Shown: positions 39,098 through 50,622 of the stretch, in pieces
Position numbering within the stretch: position 1 is the first letter of the stretch
Layout of the letters: each line of letters opens with the position of its first letter
DNA from: Dicaeum eximium
Taxonomy: Eukaryota > Chordata > Aves > Passeriformes > Dicaeidae
Direction: 5' to 3'
Assembly (NCBI GenBank): GCA_013396995.1
Contig: VWZP01007940.1
Location: 124,001-188,000, forward strand
Length of the DNA: 64,000 bases
Position numbers and translations under genes: made by a program
The notes under the pieces: model-generated
Seen by the model: the letters and a program-made list of their open reading frames with translations, nothing else
Databases searched by the model: none
What the model was told of the DNA's origin: nothing

Positions 39098-40369
39098 CCT
39101 GTAATGAGAGATTTCCATTAATTTTTGGTAATAGTCTTAAAATCTTACAACAAATAAACAGAAATGAAGGCAAAACAAAAAGCTTTTACCATCAAAAAAC
39201 TCCTATGAGAAGACATACAGAGAGTGTTTATTGATACTGCCATCAATGGCTAAGTATTTTAGTAACTTCACCAGAAAAACAGACTACTTTGAAGGACACC
39301 TTATAAGCTGATAAATTGGTGCCCAAAATTCTAGGGAATTTTCAGTAAGAACTATATTTTTCCCTCCTGTTTCCAAAGCCAAAGCAGTATTTGTTTAAAA
39401 AATATCCTCCCCAGCACAGTCAATATACAAGTATACTACCTAAAATTATATTTAGGAAGTTTTATATGTTTGTTAAAGAATGGAACAGAAAGCTTTCATT
39501 CATTAATCAATTTTCTATAATTACAAAACCTGTAGTTTTCCTGTTCAAATACTGACCAGTAAGGCAATTTTTAGGATGGGTAAAATGTTACCAGTTTGTA
39601 CATGAATTAAAAATAGTGTAGCAACAGATTTGAGAGCAGTAGATGCAAAAGACGAAAAAGCAAAGGAGTGGGAGAAGAAATAAAACAAATTAATTTTTTT
39701 CTTTAAAAATGACAAGAAATCACATCCTGAGACTTTTCACCCTAAGTTCAGACAAAATGGGGGGGGCAAGGAAGAAAAAGACATTAAGAAAGAAGAGTGA
39801 GCAAAAGGTGATATCAACCCAATAATGCTGAAAGAATTGAACATGAATGAAAACTAAGGTGAAATGTCAGATTTTGTCAAGAAGTCTTATTTGTTATAAC
39901 CTGAATTTTCAATGTATTCATGTGATGTTCATAAGTTATGACTCAGCGTTAGAAGCTGATATCAAAAAAAGTAAGTCTACAGAAAACCTTTTCTCAATCA
40001 CTTTTGTCTCCAGAAAAGTTTTGAATAAAAAGGAATATAGTCACAAGAGCTATCTAATTATGTGAAATGCAGCACACAACCTGCTTTTTCTCACCCATGT
40101 AATACTAATGAGTTCATTAAAAAAGTGTAATTACTCCTATAAAGTTTTAGGAGAGGAAAATTTATTGCTTGTAGCACTTAAATGATGACAACAGATGTAT
40201 TTCTCATTATGAATGCAGTTATAGGAACAATCATACTGTTATTGTTGAATAGCTTTTCTCCATTACTCTAACTATAACATATCCTTTCATTTCATGTATT
40301 TCTATGTCTAGGACTAAATGTCATTAATTGAACCAAATTTTCACACAGAATTTTATCCCTCACTAAAAA

Positions 40370-40850
40370 AGAAATTGAGGACATCAGAGGCAACAAGAAG
40401 AGCTTCTACCACTACACCAGTGTTCAAAGGCTGAACAAGGGAAGTGGGGGTCTATAGCTAAATGTAGCAGGTGATTTCCGGACAGTGGACACAAGGAGGA
40501 ATACAGTGGACACATTATAACCTGGATATGTGGACAACATGATCGATAAAAATGTAGCTGGGACAATCAGGTTCAGAGGATAGTGGTTAATGGCTTGTTC
40601 TGCAGCCAGGGATCAGCAAGAAGTGGAGTGCCACAGAGGTCTGTCCTGGCAGGAGGCCATGGGGTGCACTGTTGGCACATTTGGAGCTGATATGCATGTG
40701 AAGGAAGAGGCGTGTGCTTAAAAAGGGAATATTGCACAGAGTGACCAAGACAGGCTGGAAGAACAAGCCAACAGGTCATTCCATCCTGCAAGGATGAAAT
40801 ACACCCATGGAAGGAATGAGAAATAAGGTGACAATAGACTGAAATTGCTT
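40370..40850 (+). pseudogene. CR1 LINE ORF2 relic with internal deletions
   Basis: Three separate pieces of the CR1 ORF2 polyprotein can be read in order on the plus strand. From 40380 the translation DIRGNKKSFYHYTSVQRL matches the linker between endonuclease and reverse transcriptase and ends in a stop near 40455. From 40565, in another frame, there is a piece ending in SGVPQRSVL (about 40620-40646), a one-residue variant of the conserved SGVPQGSVL reverse-transcriptase motif. From 40743 comes DRLEEQANR, matching the segment after the polymerase core. The spacing between the pieces is far shorter than in an intact element and frames change, so this is a dead, internally deleted copy. A minus-strand LTR begins about 60 bp downstream. 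Confidence 0.75.
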
Positions 40851-40909
40851 GAGCGGGTGCAGTGTGTGTTTACAGAACAGTGAGAGACCCCAAAGTGGTG
40901 ATGTCAGGA

Positions 40910-41610
40910 TGTCAGGACCTAAAATCTCTGATGCCTGGGCACAGTCATTAACACCCCTCTGGTGTCACAGATAACCTGTGAAGACAGCTGTTGTTTGATG
41001 ATCAGGCCTGGGAGCCCCGTTTATTTCAATAGGTTCTTGCGTGGGGTGATGAATGAGGACTCATTGACTCCAGTATCCGAAGGCTTATATGATTTATTAG
41101 AATGACTCCATTATTCAGAAGGCTTTAGGGCTAAGGTGCCCACATTCAGAGTTACATGCTTTCTCCACCATGTTCAGAGCAGGACTCTCAGAATGCTTAC
41201 AAAGTCAGAAAGATAACAACCTCTACATCATTGAATAGGAAAAGAAAACTACACCTCCCATATCAGGAGACAGAGCAAAGGAATGCATCTGTTGTCCTTG
41301 AATCCACACACAGACACAGGTTTGTTTTTACAGAAATCTGCTTAGAAATGAACTTTTCCCATGGAAGGGAATTCAGCAAGTTTCCATCTAAGAAACTTAT
41401 AAAATATCTTCACGATAGACATCCTTTTGATCAAGGAGATATATACCTACTAGAGTGGAGGGAGAACAGTGCAAGATAAGCTGTATGGCCTGTGATAACA
41501 TGCCTGAAACTGTCTGGTCTGGAGCTGAAATGGCATCATCTGCCAAACTTTACAGCAGCAGGCATCTGTAGAACCCTTATGCCATACTGGGGATGTACTG
41601 GGGATCAACA
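40910..41610 (-). mobile_element. LTR, minus orientation (about 700 bp)
   Basis: The plus strand starts TGTCAGGACCTAAAATC and ends GGGGATCAACA, so on its own strand the element begins TGTTGATCCCC and ends GGTCCTGACA, the expected TG...CA. The minus strand has AATAAACGGGGC (signal at 41020-41025) followed by about 110 bp to the end, a typical poly(A)/R-U5 layout. The left boundary is blurred because 'atgtcaggatgtcagg' is locally duplicated (40901-40915), and an 11-bp near-repeat of 'ctggggatgta' lies at the right end. No target-site duplication was found. The 107-codon open frame inside (41156-41479) is incidental. The subfamily is not assigned. Confidence 0.55.
41020..41025 (-). promoter_or_regulatory. 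AATAAA poly(A) signal of the minus-strand LTR
   Basis: Plus strand TTTATT, i.e. AATAAACGGGG on the LTR's own strand, about 110 bp from its 3' end. The hexamer is intact; use is unknown. Confidence 0.5.
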
Positions 41611-42119
41611 CCAAAGTACTAAATAAATCATGCTAGGTAATCAGTAGTTTTTTTCAGTGGTAGATTTATTATTAAATACTCCAAATTAATAAGGCTCACT
41701 CAAGAAACACAGGCCTTAGGCATATACTAACAAGATGGACAGGAACATGTGTTGGTTTTAGTTCCACATCAGGTCATTGTATCAATCTGTGGCCAACAGA
41801 TTGACAATATGAGGAAGACTAGACTCCTTGGGTTACTGAAACCCCAACAGACAATGAATTGAATTCTGAAAATAAATTAAGCTTGCCTACTGACAGAACG
41901 TCTAAAACAAAATCAAGATGACAAGATACTGCTTGGAATCCCTCCAGATGGGGAGCTGACACCTGCAAAACGCCCAAACACTGGTTTGTAGAAGTAATGA
42001 CACTGAAAACATCCTTTAAAGATGCTCAGGAGCATCAGTTGCCCATACTACATCTGTACTGACTTCTGGGTGTTGGTTAATGCAGTATGAAAATGGCTCA
42101 AAGATCGGAATTGTGGTGA
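41611..42119. other. Unclassified, possibly repeat-derived stretch
   Basis: The first about 140 bp are ordinary AT-rich DNA. From about 41752 (TGTTGGTTTTAGTTCC) the style changes to mixed composition resembling retroviral LTR or internal DNA, but I cannot match it to a family and the frames are closed. Confidence 0.3.
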
Positions 42120-43135
42120 TAGGCAGCAGAACAATTAAAATAATATAACGGCTGCCCAGAAGAGATGTACTTTAATAAGCAACCTAATGAATGTATCACA
42201 AACACAAAGAACTCGAGAGTACACTGATAAGGCTGGTAAGTTAGTCTGACTTGGGATGGGAGCATAAAGGAAAGCTATTTTTAGCCAGATGGGTCCAGGA
42301 AACTGTTGGGCATTCTGGCTTCTTACTGAGCCAGAAAATGCAGCTTTAACTTTTTTCAGAAAGCCATTGCACAGGCAGTCAGACAGTGCAATACCTATGG
42401 AATGATGCAACATATTCAGAAAGCTCCAGTGAAGCCAGGAGCTGAAGGTGACAATCAGCCAGCAGGGCAGGGCCCCACCCCGTGGTACCTGAACAAGGCA
42501 AGCAGTGCAGAAACAGAGGCAGCCAGGTCCAAAAAGAGCCTAGATGGCCACTCAATTTCATAGCAATGTGGTCAGAAGTCAGTCTGAGGGACACATTCAG
42601 GATCAGGTCTGGTGAGGATAACTGGGATCACACACAGCCCAGGGATCACTCAACAAGTCTGTGTAAGAAGACAGGTCTGAAGCCAACTTGGGAAGCCAGA
42701 CCATGGGTCAGGGTCACAACCAGCATGATCTCTGGCTGGCAATAAGTATGGCTGTGGCTGAGATGGAAACAGATCCACCGTCCAGCTGAGCGTAAATGGA
42801 GCTCTGGCCCATAGGCAGGGCATGTGGCTGGCCTGTAAGGTCCATGAGCACCCCAGGGCCCTGACAGAGAGGGAAAGAAGTACCTTATAATTGTTTTCAA
42901 TTACACCTTTTGCAGGGGCAATGTTTAAAATGTTTAATAACTGTGCTGATAGATGTGTACGGTGTGAGTGCCTGTAACTTGGTTCCCAGGGTGAGGTGGG
43001 GTGAACACATTGCTACTTTATCTGAGTAGATGTGCACAGGGTCACAGTGAGAGATCCCTGCAGTCTTGAAGGAAGAACAGGATTTATAATGCATGTGTAT
43101 TAATATGATGATGATGAGGATGTGAAAAGTAGGGT
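42120..43135. other. GC-richer block, unidentified, probably transposon-derived
   Basis: About 1 kb with clearly higher GC than the surroundings, peaking at 42430-42880 (gcagggcagggccccacccc). Many overlapping short frames exist on both strands, which is what GC-rich non-coding DNA produces. None has a recognisable domain. Its position between an LTR and a possible ERV relic suggests decayed ERV internal or other repeat sequence. A lncRNA exon is an alternative that I cannot exclude. Confidence 0.35.
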
Positions 43136-43560
43136 TTATAATGGATGTATGTTCAAAGAGAGGACATGGCTGGTGACAAGCTTGTGGAAGAAGGCATTCC
43201 ATGACAAAGGAGATGCAGCCCACAGATGACGCACACCAGGCCTGCAGGTGGCATTTGGAATGGCCAGGACACTGGAGAGGACTACAGACCATGGCGGAGC
43301 AGAGGCAAATGAAGCAGCAGCAAGGACTGGAAGAGCAAAACAAGATATCTGGGAGTGGCAGACAGTATTTCTCTCGTGACCCAGCCCGTCACTTTGCTGA
43401 AGGGACTGGGAAAGAATTACTGCAATGCATGGTGAAACAAAGGGAAACTGAGACTTGGAAGTTAGGAGTAGAGGTATTCGAATGAGCCTTGGGAAGGAGG
43501 AGGAAATTTCATAATTATTTTTTTTTCTCTTGTGAGTTGGTAGGACCACACTTGAAACCT
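43136..43560 (+). mobile_element. Possible ERVL-type LTR/leader relic
   Basis: Words such as 'gatgcagcccacagatgac', 'ccatggcggagcagagg', 'agatatctgggagtgg' and 'gggactgggaaagaatta' follow the flavour and order of the GC-rich U3/leader part of bird ERVL LTRs, in the same orientation as the better copy at 53678-54230. The match is impressionistic and ends are not visible. The overlapping minus-strand frames of 148 and 143 codons (42897-43343, 43136-43567) are Cys/Ser-rich, resemble nothing known and run antisense to this relic. Confidence 0.3.
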
Positions 43561-44561
43561 TTTGCAATAGCTCTGCTTGAGTACATCTAGGCTGCTGTTT
43601 GTCAGAAGAAGGAAGTGAATATTAAGCTCACTGCCTTCTTCTCCCTAAATCAAAACCTTTCCAGCTATAAGGTAAGACATAAAAAAGTTTTAAGCAGCTC
43701 GCTAAGACTTTTTTTTACAGTCTTATCTTGTGCATAAGCATCCACATCACAATTGGTGTTCATAGGCTGAATGAAAATTTAATATATGCTCAGTGAGGTC
43801 AGTGAAAGTATTGTCATACTTACAACAAACAAGCATAAATTTACCCAACAGTTTATCTTCAAACATTAAAAAATATCACACATATTTATGGGCTTCCTTT
43901 GCTAGTAATGTGTGACAAAGTGGTGAGAAGCCTTATGTGGAATGCATCACAGGAGGGTAAAATAAGGAGCTAGAATAATTCAGTTCATTTATAAAAATAT
44001 TGCATGAAAAACATAAATGGGATTTCATTTCAAAGAACATCATCTTATTCCCATTCTCCATAATAAAGTATAAAAATTATAAAAAGAACCCTAAAAGCAG
44101 TAAATTATGTAAATAGTAGTGTCATTTTCCTTCACTGATATTTTTTAAATCAGCTTGTAATTAGATTTGCCACTTTCACATCTTAAGTCCTAGCTACACA
44201 TATTTCAACTGGCTTGTTTACAAAAATTCCCAAACAACTCAGATCAATCCTTTTGAAAGAACTATGCTCCAAGCCCTATCTTTACTCATCCTGATTATGT
44301 TTTCTTTGATGAAGAACAGAAACAAAAGCCACAATACCATTCTTAAAATATTATGCTAAGTTTAATTAATAAAATTGTTACTTATATTTTCCATGTAATA
44401 GTCATACAGAAAAATAAAAATTATGGTTTCAAATCTACAGAACTTTGTGGACAAGCTGATATATGAAATAGCCTTCAATATAAATTAATGTAACAACATT
44501 AGCTTTAATGAAGTTTCCTACGCATCCATTACCTGTTGGTTTTGCCTAAGAGAAAAGGAAA

Positions 44562-44640
44562 AAACGCCTAACCAAACAAACAAAATAAAAAACACCCAGA
44601 AAAACTCAAACCAACCAAAAAACAACACCAGAACAACCAA
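44562..44640 (+). repeat. A/C-rich tract
   Basis: Words such as aaccaaacaaac, aaaccaacc and aacaacacc with very few G's. Same compositional class as 22158-22259 and 52189-52376. Confidence 0.75.
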
Positions 44641-46119
44641 ATATTAATAGATTTTAATCCCATGTGTGTGTGCTGCAATTCAATAAAAACCTGTTGAAAG
44701 GAAGGGATAGACTTCTTTGACCCACTATGTAAAGATAATACCTTTTCTGAAAACTCATCCAGTCATAACCTTTTTTAGCAAGGAAGCTGGGAGAACCTAA
44801 ATACAGACCACTGGCACACCTTTTGCCAGCAGTGGTTTTCAATGTTTCATGATTATTTTTGAAAAACGTTATTAGAAAAGGTCCCAAATACACAGTTTTA
44901 TTTAATTGTTTTCTTCTCAGCTGTCAGCAGTCTAGAAAACTTCAAGCAGTGAAAAAGCCTTTTTTTCTCCCCATAACATTATTCTTACATTCACAGCTGT
45001 CAGATTCTAACCACGTCTTACCCTTCCTCCCCTCTGACAAAGGACCGTCTTCTAATCAACATTATTTCCAATGAATATTGGCCTGTCTCAGCCAAAATTG
45101 TTTATGGTGGTGGATGTACTAAAACCTCCAAAGGGTTGAGTGTCAGTATATCTTCGTCATTGCCGTTAGAAAATCTGGTTTGTTTATCTCTAATATGAAC
45201 CTTCCTTGATGTTGTTAATTTCACGAGTCCTTGTACATGGGTATCAATGACCTCATTTATGTTCTTTCTCTGCCTGCTGCTGGCAGTTTTAGATGCATCC
45301 AAAAACTAAATTATAATGCTGTCCTCTTTTCTTCTCTCTTTGTCCATGCCCGGGCTTCTCTATCTAGTCCCATTTTATTTAATATTTTTTAATGGTGCCA
45401 TATTTTCAAGAATACTGATTATTCTCTTTGATCTCTGTTTATTCATACCTTCCTCATAGTCCAGCATCTAAAACCAACTCAGTATTCCATCCAAAGCTTT
45501 AAACTTTCTTAGCAGTGTGGAAGAACTACTTCACATACCCTACCAACTTATATAAATACTCCCAAACAGATTTTTCACAAACTCACAATTCTCATGTATG
45601 TATCCTGTAGTACCCCCTCCAAGCATACTATATGTCCATTACTTTAAAATTGTTTAAAAAGAGAGACATTAACTTAGTCAAATTAATTTCCAGGATATAT
45701 TTAAATAAGAAAAATATAAAAAATATTTAGATTTTTGAAAAATCTGTCATTTCTAAACGAGAGCCAAGGTTTTAACAAGCATACTTGTATTACTCTATCA
45801 ATCCAATTTCTTCTCACAAACAAAAAAACTCAGCCTATTTTCCTCAGACTTTTAAGAAGTTGAAAGGAGGAAAAGTATGATGAGTTTCAGCATACAGACA
45901 TGCACATTTTTCAGGCAGTGAACAATTAAACATGTTAGGCTTAGGATGAAGATCTTTTCACAAATTAACATCAGAGGCTCTTATGTTTCAGATTTCTTTC
46001 CAAATTGCAGCTTTACAGTCTTGCTTGACATTTCTTTTAACTCTAAATTGTACTGTCTGCCATTGTTAGATTTCAAAAATAGTGTTTTTTCCTCTCTTTC
46101 TAAATCTCGGTTTTGTCTT

Positions 46120-46480
46120 GACATTTTATACTTCTCTCGATCTGATACATTGCCACTGCTGTTTTGACACATCAGGTACACAATACCACCTGAAACTGTG
46201 GGGCTTCTGTGCTCCTGCAGCAATAATTTGCATTTGTGGCAATGGATTATATTGGCACTGCAGTGCTTGATACAGTGTGTGATCCATTAGTGTTTTATGC
46301 ACTGTTGTTAAAGCGTCACATTTACGTTTGTAAATGTTAACTCAAATGACCTTACATTTCAGGAGTTATTGACTTTGCAAAATTGTAGTGCCCATTAGGT
46401 TCATCAAAGCACCCTCCTCAACAGAGGTAAATCACTGCTAAACGCAACTGCTACAATTAATTTTTTTCTGATTTTTTAAT
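46120..46480. other. Possible conserved non-coding element
   Basis: This block lacks simple repeats and differs in texture from its surroundings: balanced words, several CpG (taaagcgtcac, tttacgtttg, aaacgcaac) in otherwise CpG-poor DNA, and AT-rich homeodomain-type cores (ttgcatttg, ttaattaaaag). Such texture is common in vertebrate conserved enhancers. That is pattern impression only; cross-species alignment would decide. A minus-strand open frame overlaps its edge (45981-46223). Confidence 0.3.
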
Positions 46481-46675
46481 TAAAAGTGAGGAGGAAAGGA
46501 AAAATAAACAGAAGCATCCAATTTTTCTGCTCCATTGCCCATGACAACATCCTCTGCTTAAAAAACAGCTACATGTTACAGAAAGCAAAGCTCTCACTAC
46601 ACTAAGCTATTTCTTTGTCAAGCAAATAATAGCCTTTCAGCAGGTCCTTTTGCAATTGGACAAGGTATAATGGGC

Positions 46676-46914
46676 TTAGTCTAAAAGAGAGTAGATTCAC
46701 GCTAAATATAACGATGAAAATTTTTGTGATGAGGGTGGTGAAACAGTGGAAGAGGTGCTCAGAGTGGTGTTAGATGTTCCATCCCTAGAAACACTCAAAG
46801 TCAGATTGGATAAGGCTCTGATTGAGTTGAAGATGTCCTTTCTCATTGCAAGGGAGGTTGGACTGGACCTCTAAAGGTCTGTGTCAACCCAAACTGTCCT
46901 ATAATTCTATGATT
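46676..46914 (+). mobile_element. CR1 LINE 3' end, plus orientation
   Basis: The order 'agtagattcacgctaaatat', 'gagggtggtgaaacagtgga', 'agatgttccatccctagaa', 'ttggactggacctctaaagg' and a terminal 'attctatgat' (46904-46913) is the diagnostic CR1 3' region. It is 5'-truncated and moderately diverged, with no coding capacity. Confidence 0.93.
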
Positions 46915-49900
46915 ATAGGCTTTAAAATTGGGGGGGAATCTATTACATAACCCTGATTAGTACCCTGACAAGCATTAATGTAACTAGCTGGAAAAACATG
47001 GTACTAGTTCACCTTTGATCTTAAAACCCTGTTTAAGTAGAAGGCATAGAACTATAAAATCACTGTGCATTCAGAAAAAAAAAAAATCACAGGAGAGAAA
47101 ACTTCTCACAGCACTAGCATGTTTGAGCAAGGTCAGTCAAATGCTGCTAACTCTTGTAGTAGAAAAAGCAAGTGTGGTCTGTTCTAAATCAATAGCACAA
47201 CTGAGTGCAAATGATGCAGTCAGTCTTTTGCAGATTATCTTCATTCAAAGTCAATGATTCCAAATCTTTTGCCCTAAAGGAATATTTTCAATCCTGAAAA
47301 TTTTTGTAGACTGCTCTGCATCAAAAGTTATTGGAAAAACTGTGTAGTGTTGCTCTGATCTACCACCAACCTCAGCATGGAATTGCACCAGTAAATTGGT
47401 GAAAAAGAAAAATTATTTTTCAGTAATGACACTGTTGGCAAACATTTGAATTTCTTTCCTTTCTTGACCAGTTAGCCATAGTAACATTAATATTCAGTAG
47501 CAATGCATATGTTCTTTTCTTTAAATAGACACAACTTATTTCAGTTAATTTTTCTAAGTATTACGACAGCTTTGATCCTTCAGGTCACAGAAAAACAGAA
47601 CATAAAAATTTATGAAGTTGTGTATTGGGACTTTTTTTATGCCACTGCCCATGGTTAAAGAAGCAGCACTGCTCTATTGAGAGTTTCCTTTCCAATTTCA
47701 GTCACTACACATATTTTCTATCAGAATGCAGTACTCACAGGCACCGGAGAGGCTATTCAAACACAATAAAAATGAAAAAAGCACAAATGTTGTTCTGGAA
47801 GCACTTGACAATATCTTCCAATATAACATTTTATTGTAATGTACAGAAACCCTCCAGTACTATGTCAATGACTGTCATTTCCAATATGCTACCTAGCATC
47901 AGTGCTGTCAATTCTAGTGACTTTGTCAAGTGTTCCACGGTAATTGGTGTGTTTCCATAAGTGTCACATCCTGGAGCAAAGGCATGGAGGAAAAAGAAGA
48001 TGTGTGATCCAAGCAATTCTTAAAGTTCCAAAATTGAAAGGAAGGAAATGACGGAAGTAGGAAGGAATAGTGAAAGTCCCTACAATATATAAAATTTTAA
48101 ATGAAAGAAGGAGGAAAATTTAAAATACATAGAGTATTTCATGAATATTTTAGACTATCCATACAAATGAACATTTTTGGTTTTTAAACAATCCATTTCT
48201 CATACAAATCTTCCAAAAATATTTTTTTACTGGAAATAAGAATAAAATTTTTTTCAGGGAACTACATCCTTCTGAACATCTCTTTTTTTTTTCATATAGA
48301 AAGATTACGAAGCTAAGGAACAAGGCACATATTTTTAATGACTTTTTAGAAGTCCACTTCACTGCTTGTTATACACAGCTTAGACAAAAGATTTTAAGAG
48401 TGCCTAGAACTAAGGAGTAGTTTTGTATGAAAGTGGTAGATGAGCATCAGATTTTTACATCTATCATTTAAATAAAAGTTCCTGGCCCCTCAGAGCTTGC
48501 AATTTGCTGTATACACATTACAAACTAATTTAAACCACTTTTATTGGTAGATTTTCTGCATGGTTAGCTTAAAAAGTAAAACACATACTGTGGAGATCTA
48601 CTGATCTCTGATGTCTTTTAGTTTTTTTTTTTTTTTAAGTAAACTATTCTCTGCCAACAATCACTATACTACCTATATTGTGACTGGTTCAATAGTATGC
48701 AGTTGGCTTCAAAATGTATTATGCTATTTTAAAATATTTTCCTAACTCATGTAATAATCATCTTTGGTTTGCAATTCATCAAGTTGCATTTTAAAATGTC
48801 ACTTTCAATGAATGTAACACACATTCATTGAAGAGAGAGGCTTGCCTTTCTCTTGCTCCTTTACCATCACAGTCTTATTACACCTTGCTGCTCTTCCTTG
48901 TAAGTATATAAAATATTTATCCACACATTCTTCTATTTTTTAGTCTTCCAACTACCTGTGAACCACTCTCAGAAAATTTGCATATTCCTACCCAGTAACT
49001 GCTGGCCTTCACCACTTTTATCTGAGCTCCATACAGAAAAGGAGGAGATGAAGTTACTTATGCTAATGACAGTCATCTTGATGTCAGCTTGAAACAAAGT
49101 TAGATATATACTGCATAAATACAGACAAAAAGTCCAAATTATTGCGAAAAGGAGAAATCAAGTGGTCTTGGAATATTCAAAGGGCAACAGAAAATAAATA
49201 ACAAGAGAAATTTCTTTTCTACCGCTATGAATACATTAGACATTTCTGTAATGGAAGTTTTACAAAGAAAAGATTCTTATGGGCAAAACTACCTACAGAT
49301 GTAAGTACATCAATTAATGTTTTATTGAATCTTGAAGGGTCATCTCTTTCCAGAAGACTTCCTAGTTTAAAGATTTTAATGCTAAGCATATATTCCATCT
49401 TATTTAAATAAAATACTTATAGACATCCACAAAGCAACAATTCTGAGCATGTAGTGTAATTATTACATGGCATGCTTGATGGCTCAAATGTCTAAATTCC
49501 TAGTTTTATTCTAAGTACCAGAAGCTTAGGAACAGACTTAAGTACTTCTCTAAATTAGAACATTTTTTCCAGATAATCACCAAATTATACTAGTCTAGGG
49601 TAAAACATGAAATATTCTCATGTTCCTGTGATTAGAGGCAGAGTATAAGAAATTAACTCAAGGTCTTTAATGCAATATATTTCTCAGAATTACTTAGAGA
49701 AGATTAGTTCCCTTTTACAGATTCTCATTACTTATCTACTATAGTTCAGGTTTTTAATCTGATTTTAAAAGGTGAAATTACATTTTATTCATTATAGAGC
49801 TACCAGTTTTAACTTTTTAAACAACATTAATACTACTGCTAACTATTTTCTGTAATGGAAACTTCCAGCCTTCTGAGTAGTCATTTTGAAATACATGTTT

Positions 49901-50622
49901 CCACAGTCCATTGAAAACCTGCATAGTAAGTATTTATTTGGCCTCTCTTCACACAAAATCAGTGAGATTTAGAGTTGTATTAGTATGGCAGTACATGAGT
50001 TGTTATTTTATAGAAATTGCTTATTAATAAGAACAGATAAATTTCTATTTCTTCTGTGGCAAAGAGCGTGGTTGTATTAGCATTTCTTTTCTCCTATTTC
50101 ACCCATATTATATTACCTACTTTAAGTGCTACAGTGCTTGAGCCATTTTCTTATTACTCTGAAAACTGCTAAAGAATATCCTCTTCTTTGGCTTTTCAGG
50201 AGATACACCTCAATCTTTCTGGCTCCCTGTCTCGCCCCTTTCACTGAACTGAAGAAACCAGCATCTGAAACTGTTTCTGTCCAGCCCTCCTACTCATCTG
50301 ATCTGGGTTTCTATTCATACAGACAGCAGAATTAGCAACATATTTTTCAGACCCTGATAGAAAGCATCAATAATTTAGGATTTGACAGGTTACTCAGATA
50401 TAATTCACTGCAATGCTTAATGACTTTTTTTATAAGATCATAGTAGGTTAGCTATCCAGCAATATATCAGGCACCCAAGCATTTAAATTCACTTACAGCA
50501 AATCACAGTAAAAATATTATATGCAGCAACATTAACTAGAGAATAGAATATATTAAACATATTTTACTTGTAGCCTATGTTCTACAACTCTCTGTTATGT
50601 CCATGCATTACAGCAGATTACC
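46915..50622. other. AT-rich non-coding DNA
   Basis: No gene or large repeat recognised. It holds the perfect hairpin at 48804-48832, a T-run near 48622-48636 and chance-like frames. A minus-strand frame at 47831-48016 ends in a stop that overlaps an AATAAA (47830-47835), but there is no further support for a gene. Confidence 0.55.
48804..48832. repeat. Perfect 12-bp inverted repeat, 5-nt loop
   Basis: TTCAATGAATGT (48804-48815) and ACATTCATTGAA (48821-48832) are exact reverse complements around 'aacac'. This is the longest perfect spaced stem I noticed. The stem is too short for a microRNA precursor and the flanks do not extend it. Confidence 0.88.

Larger units (their letters stand above)
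26749..40369. other. 13.6 kb AT-rich stretch without recognised genes or large repeats
   Basis: I found no exon, RNA gene, LTR or CR1 body here. Visible items are small: A/C and T/G tracts at 28302-28562, an 18-bp tandem duplication at 29115-29150, inverted repeats at 28342-28365 and 33370-33390, and homopolymer A runs (about 30388, 31377, 31880, 33069, 39080). Low repeat density over this length is typical of avian gene deserts or large introns. Diverged repeats could be missed by eye. Confidence 0.55.
43561..46675. other. AT-rich non-coding DNA, with possible conserved block at its end
   Basis: No gene is recognised from 43561 to about 46100. An A/C tract lies at 44562-44640. The part from about 46120 to 46480 is discussed as a possible conserved non-coding element. 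Confidence 0.5.

Noticed and set aside
41156..41479. 107-codon plus-strand frame.
   Set aside because: It falls inside the minus-strand LTR candidate and shows no domain.
42897..43567. Two long minus-strand frames (148 and 143 codons).
   Set aside because: They overlap each other in different frames, are Cys/Ser-rich without domains, and lie in GC-richer, probably repeat-derived DNA where long chance frames are expected.
47831..48016. Minus-strand frame with weakly ankyrin-like text (TYGNTPI) ending at an AATAAA.
   Set aside because: Only one short, imperfect motif; no ankyrin periodicity, start or poly(A) tract follows, so a retrocopy is not supported.
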